From: an uncultured Methanobrevibacter sp.
GTDB lineage: Archaea; Methanobacteriota; Methanobacteria; Methanobacteriales; Methanobacteriaceae
Direction: 5' to 3'
Length of the DNA: 51,260 bases
NCBI GenBank assembly: GCA_900318035.1
Contig: ONJC01000021.1
Location: 1 to 51,260 of the forward strand
The notes under the pieces are model-generated. The model saw only the letters and a list, made by a program, of their open reading frames with translations, had not been told where the DNA came from and searched no databases. Of this stretch, positions 33,028 through 43,280 are shown piece after piece. Position 1 is the stretch's first letter, and each line of letters begins with the position of its first letter. Position numbers and translations under genes: made by a program.

Positions 33028-36000
33028 TTTTAACTTTTAAAGTTGCTTTTACAACATCACTCAGGTAGCTTACTTTAATTGCGTATTTTTTACCCGCTTT
33101 AAGCTTATTGATAACTGCCTTTTTAAGGGTTACCTTAGCAATACCATTCTTGGTGGTTTTTGCCTTGTAAGTTTTGCCGTTGACCTTGAATTTGACAACT
33201 TTGCTTTTGATAGGTGTTTTTCCCTTCTTGAGAGTAGCTTTCAATACAAGTTTTTTGGCGGACTTTTTGACATTGACTGTTTTTGTGGTTTTCAATACCT
33301 GTTTAACAGTCAATTTATTTTTAACAGTCTGGCCTTTGTATGTTGCATAAATTTTGTATTTTCCAGGAGTTATTTTGGAAGGTATTTTCAATATTGCATA
33401 TCCGTTGACATTGGTTTTTACTTTAAATGACTTTTTACCTATTTTGATAGTTACAACTGCATTTTTACCTACAAAATTACCATGGTTATCTTTTACACGC
33501 ACTTTGTATTTATGTCCGTCAAAATAGTACATGTTGATATTTGCATTTCCAACAAATCTGGAAACAATATTGACTGTAATTCTTACGTTTTCACCAGTAT
33601 TTGGATTTACAAAGTCAAGGTAGTGTTTTCCGATTGAAATTTTCGCCTTGATTGGTATGGTTAATATACCCTTTTCATTGGTTTTTGCATCAGAAATTTT
33701 TTTATTGTCGAATTTGGCAGATACAACGGTATTTTTAAGAGGGTTTTCGTTTAAATCAAAGAACTGTAAAGGTACAGATCCTGATGCGCCATATGCCCAT
33801 ACCAAAGTTTTTTCGTCGACAACACGAATACTTGGTCTTACAATTACATGACTTGAAAAAGTTTGATTATTGTAGGTTACAGTTACAAGGTATTCCCCAC
33901 TAGGTAAAACTCCTAATGAAATGCTTCCGGTACCATTAACAATGTTTATGGTATAATTGGTATTGTTGAAGCTGGCCGGAATGCTGTCGGCTTCAGTAAC
34001 ATTGAAAACGGTGAATATGGTTTCATTATGGTCATAATGTTTTTCAACACCCTTGGTAATTACCGGACTGTGATAAGTGTATGCCTTAATTGGAGCAATT
34101 TTGTTAAGTTTTGCAAGGTCAACTACTTTATTGCCCTCGACCACATAATTGACACCGCTCACAAAAATGCTTCTTGTGCTATCAACGATTGGTACTGAAC
34201 TGGAAGTTATTCTGATTTCAAATGTGGAATTTGGATCAACTGCAATATACTTGTTCAATTTTACTGTTTCATATCCGGCATGAGTTGATTTACCACTTTG
34301 ACTGTAAGCAAGACGATTATTGAGGAATATTGAAATGGTATATTCGCTTTTTGCATTTTCAAAGTATGTTCCGACAGCAGCAATTATATCTCCGGTTTCA
34401 CTTGTGAACATCTGTCCGTATGTATCAACTTCATCGTCATAGGAGAACTTTCCGTTGACTTCATTTTGATAAAGTGTCTCATAATGCTCCACATTGTCGA
34501 ATGTGAATCCCACTGCATTTGCCATTAATGATTTGTCGTAGTAGGAAATATAGAAGAATCCTCCGTCTCCCCAGTCGGTTCCCCAACTGTTTTTACAAAT
34601 CCAGGCACCGTTGCCCGGAGCTATAGTTGAGAATTTATTTTTAGAAAAGTTATCATCCCATCCGACTAAGGCTACATAATGGTCTCCATAGTATTCGGAG
34701 TTGTACACTGACTTGTACATGTTGCTGTATGCTTTGTCCTGTGAATTTGCACCATATACGAACAGGTTCATTGCCCCATATTTTGTTAAGAATTGTTTAA
34801 TCGCATTTTTGTCTTTTATGTTAATATAAACAGCATCTACTGTGTGGATTGCATTAGGACCATATTGTAGGGCAGAAACTTTTCCAAGTTCATCGTATGA
34901 ATCACCTGTTGTGTTGATTGCACCCAGCCAGCTTACAAAGTATGATGTAGCCATATTCATGTTTCCACCTTCCTTATCCTCGGTTTGTCCATATTCTGAA
35001 TAAGGTAAACCGAGGTTTTGAATATTGTTTTCAGAAATGTCTATTTCCTTTCCAGTTGCAATTAAATATGAAGATTCAAATGCCCCTGCTGCTCCAAATG
35101 CCCAGCATGAACCCATATAACCTTGATCTTTAACAGGAGTTACCAATCCTAAATCATTCAGATTGAAGTAGGAATCTTTAGCGGAACCTGTAATGGCCTG
35201 TGGGTTCAAAATGATTTTTTCTCCACTGTATCTTTTGATGTAGGTTATTTCTTTTTCATTTATAGTGGCTGAATAGTCTCCACAGTTTGTTATACTGCTT
35301 CCATCATCATCAAATCTAGTGTATATGCCATTGTTTTTGAACTGTGAATTTTTGATATTATATAATGTGGCTAAACTGTAAATTGCTCCGCCTTTACCTG
35401 CAACATTGTCTGTAAATGTGGAATTGTCAATAGTTGCGGTTTCATAGTCTAGGTATACTGCTCCTCCGCAGCCGTCAATTTCATGTGCCTTGTTGTTTGT
35501 AAAGGTGCTTCCTTCAATGTTTACAGTTGAATGTGATGTGAAAATTGCTCCACCGCTTTCAGATGCAATATTGTTTGTGAATACGGAGTCATATGCAGAA
35601 AAGTTTCCTCCAAGCTGAAGTACTGCTGCTCCAAATTCCGCATTGTTGCTGTCAAACTTAGTTTTAAGTATTCTAACAAATCCGTCTTTATTGTCCTCGG
35701 CCTGGGTGTCTGCAAAGATTGCACCACCATTTTTAGCAGCGGTGATGTTTGTAAATTCACAATCATAAATTATTAATCCAACAACTGTTTTTATATCTTG
35801 ATTTTTTACTGCAATAGCTCCTGCAGTTGCAGTTGCTGTTAAGTTAACGAATTTTGATTTTTTTATAGTTGTGGAAAATGTATTATATATTGCAGTTGCA
35901 TATTTTGAGGTTGTGTTTGCAAAAATACTGTTTGAAACGCCAATATCACATTTGCTTCCATAAATCAAACCCCATTGTACAGGATTTTTGCTAGTAAATG

Positions 36001-36595
36001 TTCCGTTGTCTATATATATTCCTGAATTTTCTCCGTATATTGCGGATCCACCCTCTTTAGCGGAATTGTCAATGAATTTATCGTTGGTACTGTAATAATA
36101 ACCATTAGAGGCATATACTGCCCCTCCAAAATCTTGAGAATTGGCATTGATGAAAGTTACATTGACAGTATTCAACAAACCACCATTCAATTGAATTGCA
36201 CTATCCTTGGTATTTTTCAATACAAGATTTTTTAATGTTAAATTACCTCCTGCAACTTTAAACACTAATGTTTTGCCGTCCGCATCTATTACATGATTAT
36301 TTCCATCTATAGCATAGTTAATTTTTCCAAATGAAATAAACTTTTCACTGTCTGTTTCTTTATATTTATAATCGCTTTCTAAAGTTATTGATTCTTTTGT
36401 TTCTTTTATATTGTTAAACAAATCGTCAAATGACTTTTCGGAAGAATTTGAAATAACATCTTGTGTATCTGCTATTTCCAAAGTGTCCTGAGCTGTCTGA
36501 TTTGCATCTTCAGCACAGACGACTCCCATCGTCATTATCAATAAAAATAGAAAAACGATACTTATCTTATAAAATTTCAAAAATATCGACTCCAT
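33023..36595 (-). CDS. Adhesin-like surface protein with a papain-family (C1) cysteine peptidase domain
   Basis: About 1,190 residues from ATG 36595; a TTG four codons upstream is also open. Layout: signal peptide (hydrophobic 8-28, cleavage near VVCAED); parallel beta-helix with repeated GGA(I/V) turns (about 95-430); a C1 peptidase domain (about 475-695); Ig-like and Lys-rich repeat domains to the end (KVNGKTYKAKTTKNG). Counting from the TTG, the catalytic residues are Gln495, Cys501 (KDQGYMGSCWAF), His643 (GDHYVALVGW) and Asn673 (CKNSWGTDWG), so an active peptidase is expected. No ribosome binding site is seen, and TATA-like elements 20-40 bp upstream suggest a short or absent leader. Such adhesins are known in Methanobrevibacter. 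A role in cutting host or neighbour proteins is inference. Confidence 0.88.
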   Translation of the reverse strand: MESIFLKFYKISIVFLFLLIMTMGVVCAEDANQTAQDTLEIADTQDVISNSSEKSFDDLFNNIKETKESITLESDYKYKETDSEKFISFGKINYAIDGNNHVIDADGKTLVFKVAGGNLTLKNLVLKNTKDSAIQLNGGLLNTVNVTFINANSQDFGGAVYASNGYYYSTNDKFIDNSAKEGGSAIYGENSGIYIDNGTFTSKNPVQWGLIYGSKCDIGVSNSIFANTTSKYATAIYNTFSTTIKKSKFVNLTATATAGAIAVKNQDIKTVVGLIIYDCEFTNITAAKNGGAIFADTQAEDNKDGFVRILKTKFDSNNAEFGAAVLQLGGNFSAYDSVFTNNIASESGGAIFTSHSTVNIEGSTFTNNKAHEIDGCGGAVYLDYETATIDNSTFTDNVAGKGGAIYSLATLYNIKNSQFKNNGIYTRFDDDGSSITNCGDYSATINEKEITYIKRYSGEKIILNPQAITGSAKDSYFNLNDLGLVTPVKDQGYMGSCWAFGAAGAFESSYLIATGKEIDISENNIQNLGLPYSEYGQTEDKEGGNMNMATSYFVSWLGAINTTGDSYDELGKVSALQYGPNAIHTVDAVYINIKDKNAIKQFLTKYGAMNLFVYGANSQDKAYSNMYKSVYNSEYYGDHYVALVGWDDNFSKNKFSTIAPGNGAWICKNSWGTDWGDGGFFYISYYDKSLMANAVGFTFDNVEHYETLYQNEVNGKFSYDDEVDTYGQMFTSETGDIIAAVGTYFENAKSEYTISIFLNNRLAYSQSGKSTHAGYETVKLNKYIAVDPNSTFEIRITSSSVPIVDSTRSIFVSGVNYVVEGNKVVDLAKLNKIAPIKAYTYHSPVITKGVEKHYDHNETIFTVFNVTEADSIPASFNNTNYTINIVNGTGSISLGVLPSGEYLVTVTYNNQTFSSHVIVRPSIRVVDEKTLVWAYGASGSVPLQFFDLNENPLKNTVVSAKFDNKKISDAKTNEKGILTIPIKAKISIGKHYLDFVNPNTGENVRITVNIVSRFVGNANINMYYFDGHKYKVRVKDNHGNFVGKNAVVTIKIGKKSFKVKTNVNGYAILKIPSKITPGKYKIYATYKGQTVKNKLTVKQVLKTTKTVNVKKSAKKLVLKATLKKGKTPIKSKVVKFKVNGKTYKAKTTKNGIAKVTLKKAVINKLKAGKKYAIKVSYLSDVVKATLKVKS

Positions 36596-36860
36596 ATTTT
36601 TATACAATATTTATATATGAATTTTTTTTATATAAAACGGTTATATTTTTCAAAAAAAACTTAATATAGGCATTACTTTGAAATTCAATTTAATGTATAT
36701 TGACTAATACATTCAAATAACTGTAAAAAAATATAATTTTAAAAATAAGATAAATTAAATAATATTTCCTTTAATTAACGACACAGGACCTTAATTAAAA
36801 CCTGCAAAATTATTAAAATTGTTAAAAAAAGTTAATATCGATAAAATAAGAAAAGGGATT

Positions 36861-38114
36861 TTACTCCCCAAAACTAACTCTTTCGAATTTTTCCAAGGAT
36901 TTTAATGATTTTGTTGCATCCACACCTATTTTTGTAGTTGTTCCATCACTTTCAGCCACCGGATCAAGAGAGGAACCACGAACATTAGGTACAATCATTA
37001 TGTCCCTGTCACCTTTAACACGTGTTGATATTGCATACTCGACATCTTCGGCATCAAATACGTTGACGTCTGTGTCAACGACAACGCAATGCTTGAGTGA
37101 CGGGTGTGCAGACAATGCTGCCATGATTGCATTTTTTCCATCCCCTTCAGTCTGTTTTCTGATAGATACAACAGCATGTAACCAGCAGCATCCTCCTTCA
37201 GTCAAAACAACATTTTCAACTGTAGGAACAGCATTTTTAACAGCTTTAAATATTCTTGGTTCCTGTGGAAGACCTTGTAACAGCTTATGTTCAAATCCTG
37301 CAGGAATAATTGCGTGATAAACTGCATCCTTTTTAATATGCATGGTTTCAAGGTTAATGATTGGCTGGTCACGAATGATATCATAAGTGTCAGTCAAATC
37401 AACAAACGGACCTTCAGCAACAGTTTCGGTTACTGAAATTTTACCTTCAAGAATAATATCTGCCTGAGGAACATTCAAATCGCCGCATTTAATCAATTCA
37501 AGTTCGCCGCCTTTAAATGCATTGGCAACATCCATTTCGTCATAATCTATCGGAATTGAAGTTGTACTTGCAAGCAGAATTGCAGGATCCATTCCGATAG
37601 CTATTGCAATATCCAAATCTTCGCCCAATTTCTGTGCCCTTTGGAAATAGGTATAAAGATTTCTTGGAACTATTCTGATAACCAATCTTTTGTTATCCAA
37701 AACCATCATTCTATGAATTGATGCATTCTGAACGCCTGTTTCAGGGTCACGTGCAAATACGACACCTGCAGTAATGTAGGCTCCACCATCCCTTTTATAA
37801 TGGGTTAAAATCGGAATCTTATCTAAATCCACTTCCAGATTATCATATTCACTGAAGTCTGTAAACTTATCGACCTTAATAGGTTTTTCCATAGCTTCAA
37901 TGATTTTTTCTGTTATTTCACTGACTTCACAGTTAATGGATTTGGCAATCTTGTCTCTGGTATTGCAAATTCCGGAAATTACAGGAATGTCAAAACCTTT
38001 AACATTCTTAACAATAACTGTATCTTTCGGATATTTCCTAAGCACTTTAGCTACTTCAAATTCGCTTGAAAGCTCTTCTGTTATTTCAATTATGTTTTCA
38101 CCGTCAATCTTCAT
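36861..38114 (-). CDS. UbiD-family decarboxylase, probable anhydromevalonate-phosphate decarboxylase
   Basis: 417 residues. UbiD enzymes decarboxylate unsaturated acids with prenylated FMN. Family motifs include [52 protein letters not shown]-type strands with [12 protein letters not shown], and the C-terminal [15 protein letters not shown]. In archaea that lack the classic mevalonate pathway, the single-copy UbiD homologue was shown to be trans-anhydromevalonate 5-phosphate decarboxylase of isoprenoid (lipid) synthesis. I assign that role by family and lineage, not from any residue unique to it. It follows purE by eight bases, with GGGAT before the ATG. Confidence 0.85.
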   Translation of the reverse strand: MKIDGENIIEITEELSSEFEVAKVLRKYPKDTVIVKNVKGFDIPVISGICNTRDKIAKSINCEVSEITEKIIEAMEKPIKVDKFTDFSEYDNLEVDLDKIPILTHYKRDGGAYITAGVVFARDPETGVQNASIHRMMVLDNKRLVIRIVPRNLYTYFQRAQKLGEDLDIAIAIGMDPAILLASTTSIPIDYDEMDVANAFKGGELELIKCGDLNVPQADIILEGKISVTETVAEGPFVDLTDTYDIIRDQPIINLETMHIKKDAVYHAIIPAGFEHKLLQGLPQEPRIFKAVKNAVPTVENVVLTEGGCCWLHAVVSIRKQTEGDGKNAIMAALSAHPSLKHCVVVDTDVNVFDAEDVEYAISTRVKGDRDIMIVPNVRGSSLDPVAESDGTTTKIGVDATKSLKSLEKFERVSFGE

Positions 38115-38122
38115 GTTAATCC

Positions 38123-39148
38123 CTATAAATTTAATTTTTTATCTTTTAATTTATCAAGAAGTCCTATGGTATTAGTGTCTTTTATAGAAAGAATCTCACC
38201 TGTAAGCACAGCAGCATTCTTACCGTTGTTAATGCCGACTGTAGCAACCGGCACGCCAGGCGGCATGCTAACGGTGGTTAAGATATAATCATCACCATTT
38301 TCATTTGAACAAGGCACACCAATTACAGGTCTGTCAGTAAGACCAACAATACCTCCTGTAACCTGTGATGAGTTTGAACTAATTCCAATGAATACTTTAG
38401 CCTTTTTCATTGATTTTACATAACTTGTGAATTTTTTGTTTGATCTGGTTGGACACACAACTTTAATGTCATGGCTGATTTTAAGCCTGTCCAATATTAC
38501 TCCGGCTTTTCTTGCAGTTGTCAAATCAGCCTGCCTACCAACAATGATAGCCACTTCCGCATCCCTGTTTTTACATTTTGATATTGATTCTTCATCTACT
38601 TTAACGTCATTTATTTCAAGATTTTTAATTCTTAAAAAATCGTTTTGTATAAATGGTCTGTCAATCTTCTGAATAATGTCTTCATTACTGTCATAGACTT
38701 TTTTAGCGTAATCCTTTCTCAAATCAATTACTTTCTGACGTATTTCATCGTCATGAAGAGCCATGAATTGAGCAGCAAGTATTGCAGCATTATCTCCCCT
38801 ATCGATTCCAACAGTTGCAATCGGAGAAGGATAAGGCATCTGCACTACTGATTGCAACGCATCGATACCTCCGGTTTTAACATCTACAGGAACTCCAATA
38901 ACAGGCCGTGGAGTATATGCAGCAATAGCCCCAGGCAGGTGTGCAGCCAGACCGGCAATACCAATGAATACTTCAATTCCGGCATCTGTTCCCTGACTAA
39001 CTATTTCACGAACAAGATTAGGTGTTCTGTGAGCAGATGCAATTTTTAAACTATAAGGTATCTCCAATTTATCCAAAACATCCATAGCTTTTTCTGCAAT
39101 AGCAATATCCGAACCGCTTCCAAGAATAATCATTATCTTTGGTGTCAT
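38123..39148 (-). CDS. purE: N5-carboxyaminoimidazole ribonucleotide mutase, two-domain PurE
   Basis: PurE catalyses a carboxylation step of purine synthesis. The usual protein has about 160 residues; this one has 341 because the domain is duplicated. Copy 1 (1-165) is complete: [14 protein letters not shown], the catalytic SAHRTPN (38-44), [11 protein letters not shown] and TVGID. Copy 2 (about 185-340) keeps the fold ([43 protein letters not shown]) but has lost SAHRTP (it reads [10 protein letters not shown]), so it is probably structural or regulatory. Two-domain PurE is known in methanogens. It is the first gene of an operon with the UbiD homologue. AAGGGAT precedes the ATG. Confidence 0.92.
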   Translation of the reverse strand: MTPKIMIILGSGSDIAIAEKAMDVLDKLEIPYSLKIASAHRTPNLVREIVSQGTDAGIEVFIGIAGLAAHLPGAIAAYTPRPVIGVPVDVKTGGIDALQSVVQMPYPSPIATVGIDRGDNAAILAAQFMALHDDEIRQKVIDLRKDYAKKVYDSNEDIIQKIDRPFIQNDFLRIKNLEINDVKVDEESISKCKNRDAEVAIIVGRQADLTTARKAGVILDRLKISHDIKVVCPTRSNKKFTSYVKSMKKAKVFIGISSNSSQVTGGIVGLTDRPVIGVPCSNENGDDYILTTVSMPPGVPVATVGINNGKNAAVLTGEILSIKDTNTIGLLDKLKDKKLNL

Positions 39149-39199
39149 TAAATCCCTTCTTAAATTATTAATACAATATAATATTGACTTTAAAATATA

Positions 39200-41353
39200 T
39201 TAAACTATCATAGACAGATTAATCCTATTCCTCTTGAGGTCAACATCCAAAACCTTAACGTCAACAATTTCACCAACACTGACAATATCCAACGGGTGTT
39301 TTACATATCTGTCAGCTACCAGTTGTGATATATGAACCAATCCATCCTGATGAACTCCAATATCGACAAAAGCGCCAAAATCCACAATGTTTCTTACTGT
39401 TCCCTGCATTATCATTCCTTCCTCAAGGTCTTCTATTGACAATACGTTTTTTCTTAAAACAGGTTTTGGCATATCCTCCCTTGGATCACGGCCGGGCTTT
39501 TTAAGTTCCTTAATTATGTCCTTTAAAGTTTCGAGCCCAATATCCAACTCATCAGAAATGGTTTTTAAATCAAGATTATCCAATTTCAGATTATTGGAAC
39601 CTATGTCATTGACAGTATAGTTCAAGTTTTCAAGCAATTTTTTGGTGGCTGCGTAGGATTCGGGATGTATTGTAGTGTTGTCCAGAGGATAGTCCGGATT
39701 GTCAATCTTTACAAATCCAGCACACTGTTCAAATGTCTTTTTACCTAACTTTTTAACATTCAAAAGCTCCTTTCTGTTGGTGAATCTTCCATTTTCATCC
39801 CTATACTCTATTATGTTTTGAGCTGTTGTTTTTCCAATTCCGGAAACGTGATTCAAAAGGCTGTAAGAAGCTGTATTCAAATCAACCCCAACCTCATTTA
39901 CCACCTTTTCAACAACACCGTCCAAAGACTGCGAAAGCTGCTTCTGATTCATGTCATGCTGATACTGTCCGACGCCTATGGACTTCGGATCTATCTTTAC
40001 AAGTTCGGCCAACGGGTCCTGAAGTCTTCTTGCAATTGAAACAGCACTTCGCTCACCTTCCGAGAAATCCGGAAACTCTTCATCCGCAAGTTTTGATGCA
40101 GAATAAACTGACGCCCCGGCTTCATTGACAATGATGTATTCAACATTTGTTCCCCTGATGATTTTGGCCACAATTTCTTCTGATTCCCTTGAAGCAGTTC
40201 CATTTCCAATAGCTATAACGTTAATGTCATATTCCTCTATTAAACCACGGACTGTTTTAATTGATTCTGCAACTTTATTTTGAGGAGCAGTCGGATAAAT
40301 CAGTGCAGTGTCAAGAACTTTTCCGGTTTCGTCAATGATGGCTAGCTTACATCCTGTTCTGAATGCCGGATCCCATCCTAAAATGGTTTTGCCGACAAGC
40401 GGAGATTCCATCAAAACCTGATTCAAGTTTTGGGCAAACACTTCAATGGATTTCTCTTCAGCCTTCTCAGTTAAGTAATTCCTGATTTCACGCTCGATTG
40501 CCGGAGATATCAACCGCTTATATGAATCTTCAATAGCTTCCTTTATGACCGGAGTGGTAAAGCGGTTGTATTCAATTTTTTCAGGAATTTTAGAGATGTT
40601 TTTTAACGTGTACCTTTCCAAATACCTTAAAACATCCTTGCTGTCACATTCTATTTTTGCTTTGATTACACCTTCATTTTCCGCCCGGTTTATGGCCAAT
40701 ATCCTATGTGGAGGAATTCTTTTAATGTCCTCTGAGTAATTATAGTAGACATCATATTCTGTTGAAATGTCTTTATCCTTAGCTTTGGAAGTTATTTGAC
40801 CTGTAAAAAAGGTATTTTTCCTAATTTTGCCCCTGAAATCTGAATTGTCAGATATTATTTCTGCAATTATATCCTTTGCACCATCAATTGCATCCTGGGG
40901 AGTATTGACGTCCTTATCTGGATTGACATATTTTTCAGCTATTTTTTTAACCGGTTCATTTAGATTTTGAGCAAGAATTACCTTAGCAAGAGGCTCCAAC
41001 CCTTTCTCCTTTGCTTTAGTGGCCCTTGTTTGTTTTTTGCTTTTAAACGGCCTGTATAAATCTTCAAGCTCAACCAATGTGGAGACATTTATAATCCTGT
41101 TTTTCAAATCACCGTCGAGCTTTCCAAGCTCTTCAATTCTTTTTAAGACCTTTTGCTTTTTTTCCTCCAAATTTCTAAGATATTTTAATCGTTCATCAAA
41201 TTTTCTTAATGTTTCATCATTTAAAGAGCCTGTAACATCCTTTCTGTATCTGGCAATGAAAGGTATGGTATTTCCCTCATCTATAAGATTTATAACTTTT
41301 TTTACTTGCCAGTTGGATAAATTCAATTCCTTTTCTAAAGTATTTTCTATCAT
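39200..41353 (-). CDS. Tex-family RNA-binding transcription accessory protein with S1 domain
   Basis: 717 residues, the usual Tex length. Order: N-terminal helical Tex domain (LNLSNWQVKKVINLIDEGNTIPFIARYRKDVTG, given here as its core NTIPFIARYRKD at about 29-40); a YqgF/RNase H-like domain (LGWDPAFRTGCKLAIIDETG, about 325-420); helix-hairpin-helix motifs (HVSGIGKTTAQNIIEYR and KLGKKTFEQCAGF, about 500-560); and a C-terminal S1 RNA-binding domain (GMIMQGTVRNIVDFGAFVDIG to the end). In bacteria Tex affects transcription and RNA stability. The archaeal role is not known. CAGGTAGT precedes the ATG. It is divergent from the membrane glycosyltransferase gene. Confidence 0.93.
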   Translation of the reverse strand: MIENTLEKELNLSNWQVKKVINLIDEGNTIPFIARYRKDVTGSLNDETLRKFDERLKYLRNLEEKKQKVLKRIEELGKLDGDLKNRIINVSTLVELEDLYRPFKSKKQTRATKAKEKGLEPLAKVILAQNLNEPVKKIAEKYVNPDKDVNTPQDAIDGAKDIIAEIISDNSDFRGKIRKNTFFTGQITSKAKDKDISTEYDVYYNYSEDIKRIPPHRILAINRAENEGVIKAKIECDSKDVLRYLERYTLKNISKIPEKIEYNRFTTPVIKEAIEDSYKRLISPAIEREIRNYLTEKAEEKSIEVFAQNLNQVLMESPLVGKTILGWDPAFRTGCKLAIIDETGKVLDTALIYPTAPQNKVAESIKTVRGLIEEYDINVIAIGNGTASRESEEIVAKIIRGTNVEYIIVNEAGASVYSASKLADEEFPDFSEGERSAVSIARRLQDPLAELVKIDPKSIGVGQYQHDMNQKQLSQSLDGVVEKVVNEVGVDLNTASYSLLNHVSGIGKTTAQNIIEYRDENGRFTNRKELLNVKKLGKKTFEQCAGFVKIDNPDYPLDNTTIHPESYAATKKLLENLNYTVNDIGSNNLKLDNLDLKTISDELDIGLETLKDIIKELKKPGRDPREDMPKPVLRKNVLSIEDLEEGMIMQGTVRNIVDFGAFVDIGVHQDGLVHISQLVADRYVKHPLDIVSVGEIVDVKVLDVDLKRNRINLSMIV

Positions 41354-41501
41354 TAAAATTACTACCTGAATAATTATAAGTTACTATTAGATTAATTCTT
41401 AATTTAAAATTTTTTGTAGGAAATGGGTATATTTTCAAAAACCTTTATATCTATTTTAATAACATATTTATTAATGAATAAAATAAATTTCGGTGAATTT
41501 A

Positions 41502-43220
41502 GTGTATTGGTTTTTAGTGATTCTTACTTTTTTATTGGCCGGCATAAAAACTGAAAAGCCAAAAAAATATCAAAAAATTTCAGTGATTATTCCGGCATAT
41601 AATGAGGAGGATACTGTTGCCCAGGTAGTTGAAGTGGTAAAAAAGGTGTCGTTTGTAGATGAGATTATCGTTGTTAACGATGGATCAAGTGACAATACCG
41701 TTGAGGAAGCCGAAAAAGCCGGTGCAATCGTAATTACCCATGAAACCAACAAAGGAAAGGGTGAAGCATTATATACTGGTTATAAAAAAACTGAATGTGA
41801 CATTATAGCTTTTATCGATGCGGACATTTATAATTTAACTTCAAAAAAAGTTGAATCAATGATCAGACCTATTCTTGAAGGCAAAGCCGAAATTACAAAA
41901 ACCAAATTTGCCCGTGAAAGTGGACGTGTAACTGAACTTACTGCAAAACCTCTGTTGAATTTCTTTTTCCCTGAAATCTCATTTGAACAGCCGTTAAGCG
42001 GTCAGTTTGCAGCCCGTAAAGAAATATTGAAAAAAATTAATTTTGAAAAGGACTACGGTGTCGATGTAGGAATTGTTATTGATGCTGATGTTTTAGGAAT
42101 ACGTATTTTGGAAGTGGACATTGGTGCGATACAGCATGACATGTCCCCTCTTGCCGATTTAAATCTGATGGCAAATGAAGTTGTAAGAACAATTATCAAC
42201 CGTGCGAACAAATACGGTAGGGTAACCCTGATTGACAACATCGGATATTATATCCGGATGGCAATCGTTGGCCTGTCCCTTGTTATTCTTGGATTGTTCA
42301 CAATATTTTTCGTGAAATTCGTTCCATTGTCAATTGCTGTGATTGTAACAATAATAGGAATTATAGTTTCCATCTATTACATAATAAAAGTAATCGTGCA
42401 ATCCATTGTCATGTTTAAGAAGGCACCCGGAAGAAGCATTATAAGGTCTTTCATTAAAATACATTTCCCGATGATTATTTCAATAATCATTCTTCTTTTA
42501 ATGATATCAACTTTCCTTGGAGCCGCTCATTTTGAAAACGGTGTGCTGTCCGTAGAGCCAAACTCAAGGAATTTAATTATTTATGCCGATTCTTCACAAT
42601 CCGAAAGCACTATTTCAGCCAGAGGCCCGTATACTGTCGACACTGCAATTGAAAATGAGTCCGAACAGATACGTATGCCTTCCGATGCAATGATGACACT
42701 GGGCATTGATGTTAATGATACGATGGTCATCAATAATGAAGAGTACATAATTAATGAAACAAGACCTGGAGAGCAGGATGTGTTGAGATTGCCTCTCGAT
42801 GCTAAAAAAGCATTAGATTTAGAAACAGATTCCATTATTCAAAACAGCCGTTTAAAAGAGATTTTTGAAGGCGTTGGAGTAGTTCACAAGCATAATAATG
42901 CAAACTCAACAATTTCAGAAAACTTTGTTATAACCTCAAGGGCTAAAGTTTCATCTTCATACGAAGTATTTATAGATAACAGTTCTGCAGCAACTTCATA
43001 TGGAATTTTCCAAAAGAACTCAAGCTACATGATTAGTGTCAATGGAGAACCTGTAAAACAGGTTAATTTCCTAAAAAACAACACATTTGATGAAAAAGTC
43101 AATGAATTTACATATAATGGACATAACATTACGGTAATCTTTGAAACTACCAACAACACATCAATAAAACAGTTATTGAAAGAAAATCAGAATTATTTCC
43201 TAAACATTGACATTGGATGA
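41502..43220 (+). CDS. Membrane-anchored GT2 glycosyltransferase with a C-terminal extracytoplasmic domain
   Basis: About 572 residues from GTG 41502, chosen because GGTGA lies five bases before it; a GTG three codons upstream overlaps that site. One N-terminal helix is followed by a GT2 domain: VIIPAYNEEDTVAQVVEVV, VVNDGSSDNTVEEAEKAG, HETNKGKGEALYTGY, FIDADI (metal-binding DxD) and QPLSGQFAARKEIL. This resembles glucosyl-3-phosphoglycerate synthase or dolichol-phosphate sugar synthases. Two long membrane hairpins follow (about 245-310 and 325-345). The last 220 residues look soluble and Asn/Ser-rich, probably outside the cell, with MMTLGIDVNDTMVINNEEY. I do not recognise that domain. It could couple lipid-linked sugar synthesis to wall sensing. 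Confidence 0.8.
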   Translation: MYWFLVILTFLLAGIKTEKPKKYQKISVIIPAYNEEDTVAQVVEVVKKVSFVDEIIVVNDGSSDNTVEEAEKAGAIVITHETNKGKGEALYTGYKKTECDIIAFIDADIYNLTSKKVESMIRPILEGKAEITKTKFARESGRVTELTAKPLLNFFFPEISFEQPLSGQFAARKEILKKINFEKDYGVDVGIVIDADVLGIRILEVDIGAIQHDMSPLADLNLMANEVVRTIINRANKYGRVTLIDNIGYYIRMAIVGLSLVILGLFTIFFVKFVPLSIAVIVTIIGIIVSIYYIIKVIVQSIVMFKKAPGRSIIRSFIKIHFPMIISIIILLLMISTFLGAAHFENGVLSVEPNSRNLIIYADSSQSESTISARGPYTVDTAIENESEQIRMPSDAMMTLGIDVNDTMVINNEEYIINETRPGEQDVLRLPLDAKKALDLETDSIIQNSRLKEIFEGVGVVHKHNNANSTISENFVITSRAKVSSSYEVFIDNSSAATSYGIFQKNSSYMISVNGEPVKQVNFLKNNTFDEKVNEFTYNGHNITVIFETTNNTSIKQLLKENQNYFLNIDIG

Positions 43221-43249
43221 TTAATCTTACTTTAAAAAAAATAGTAAAA

Positions 43250-43280
43250 AATCTAAGAGTTTAATCTTAGATTATTTTTT
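43250..43280. terminator. Bidirectional hairpin terminator between the glycosyltransferase and mmp11
   Basis: A perfect 9-bp stem AATCTAAGA / TCTTAGATT (43250-43258 and 43265-43273, loop GTTTAA) is flanked by A-runs on the left and a seven-base T-run on the right. It therefore fits both converging genes. On the minus strand it overlaps the mmp11 stop codon. Confidence 0.65.
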
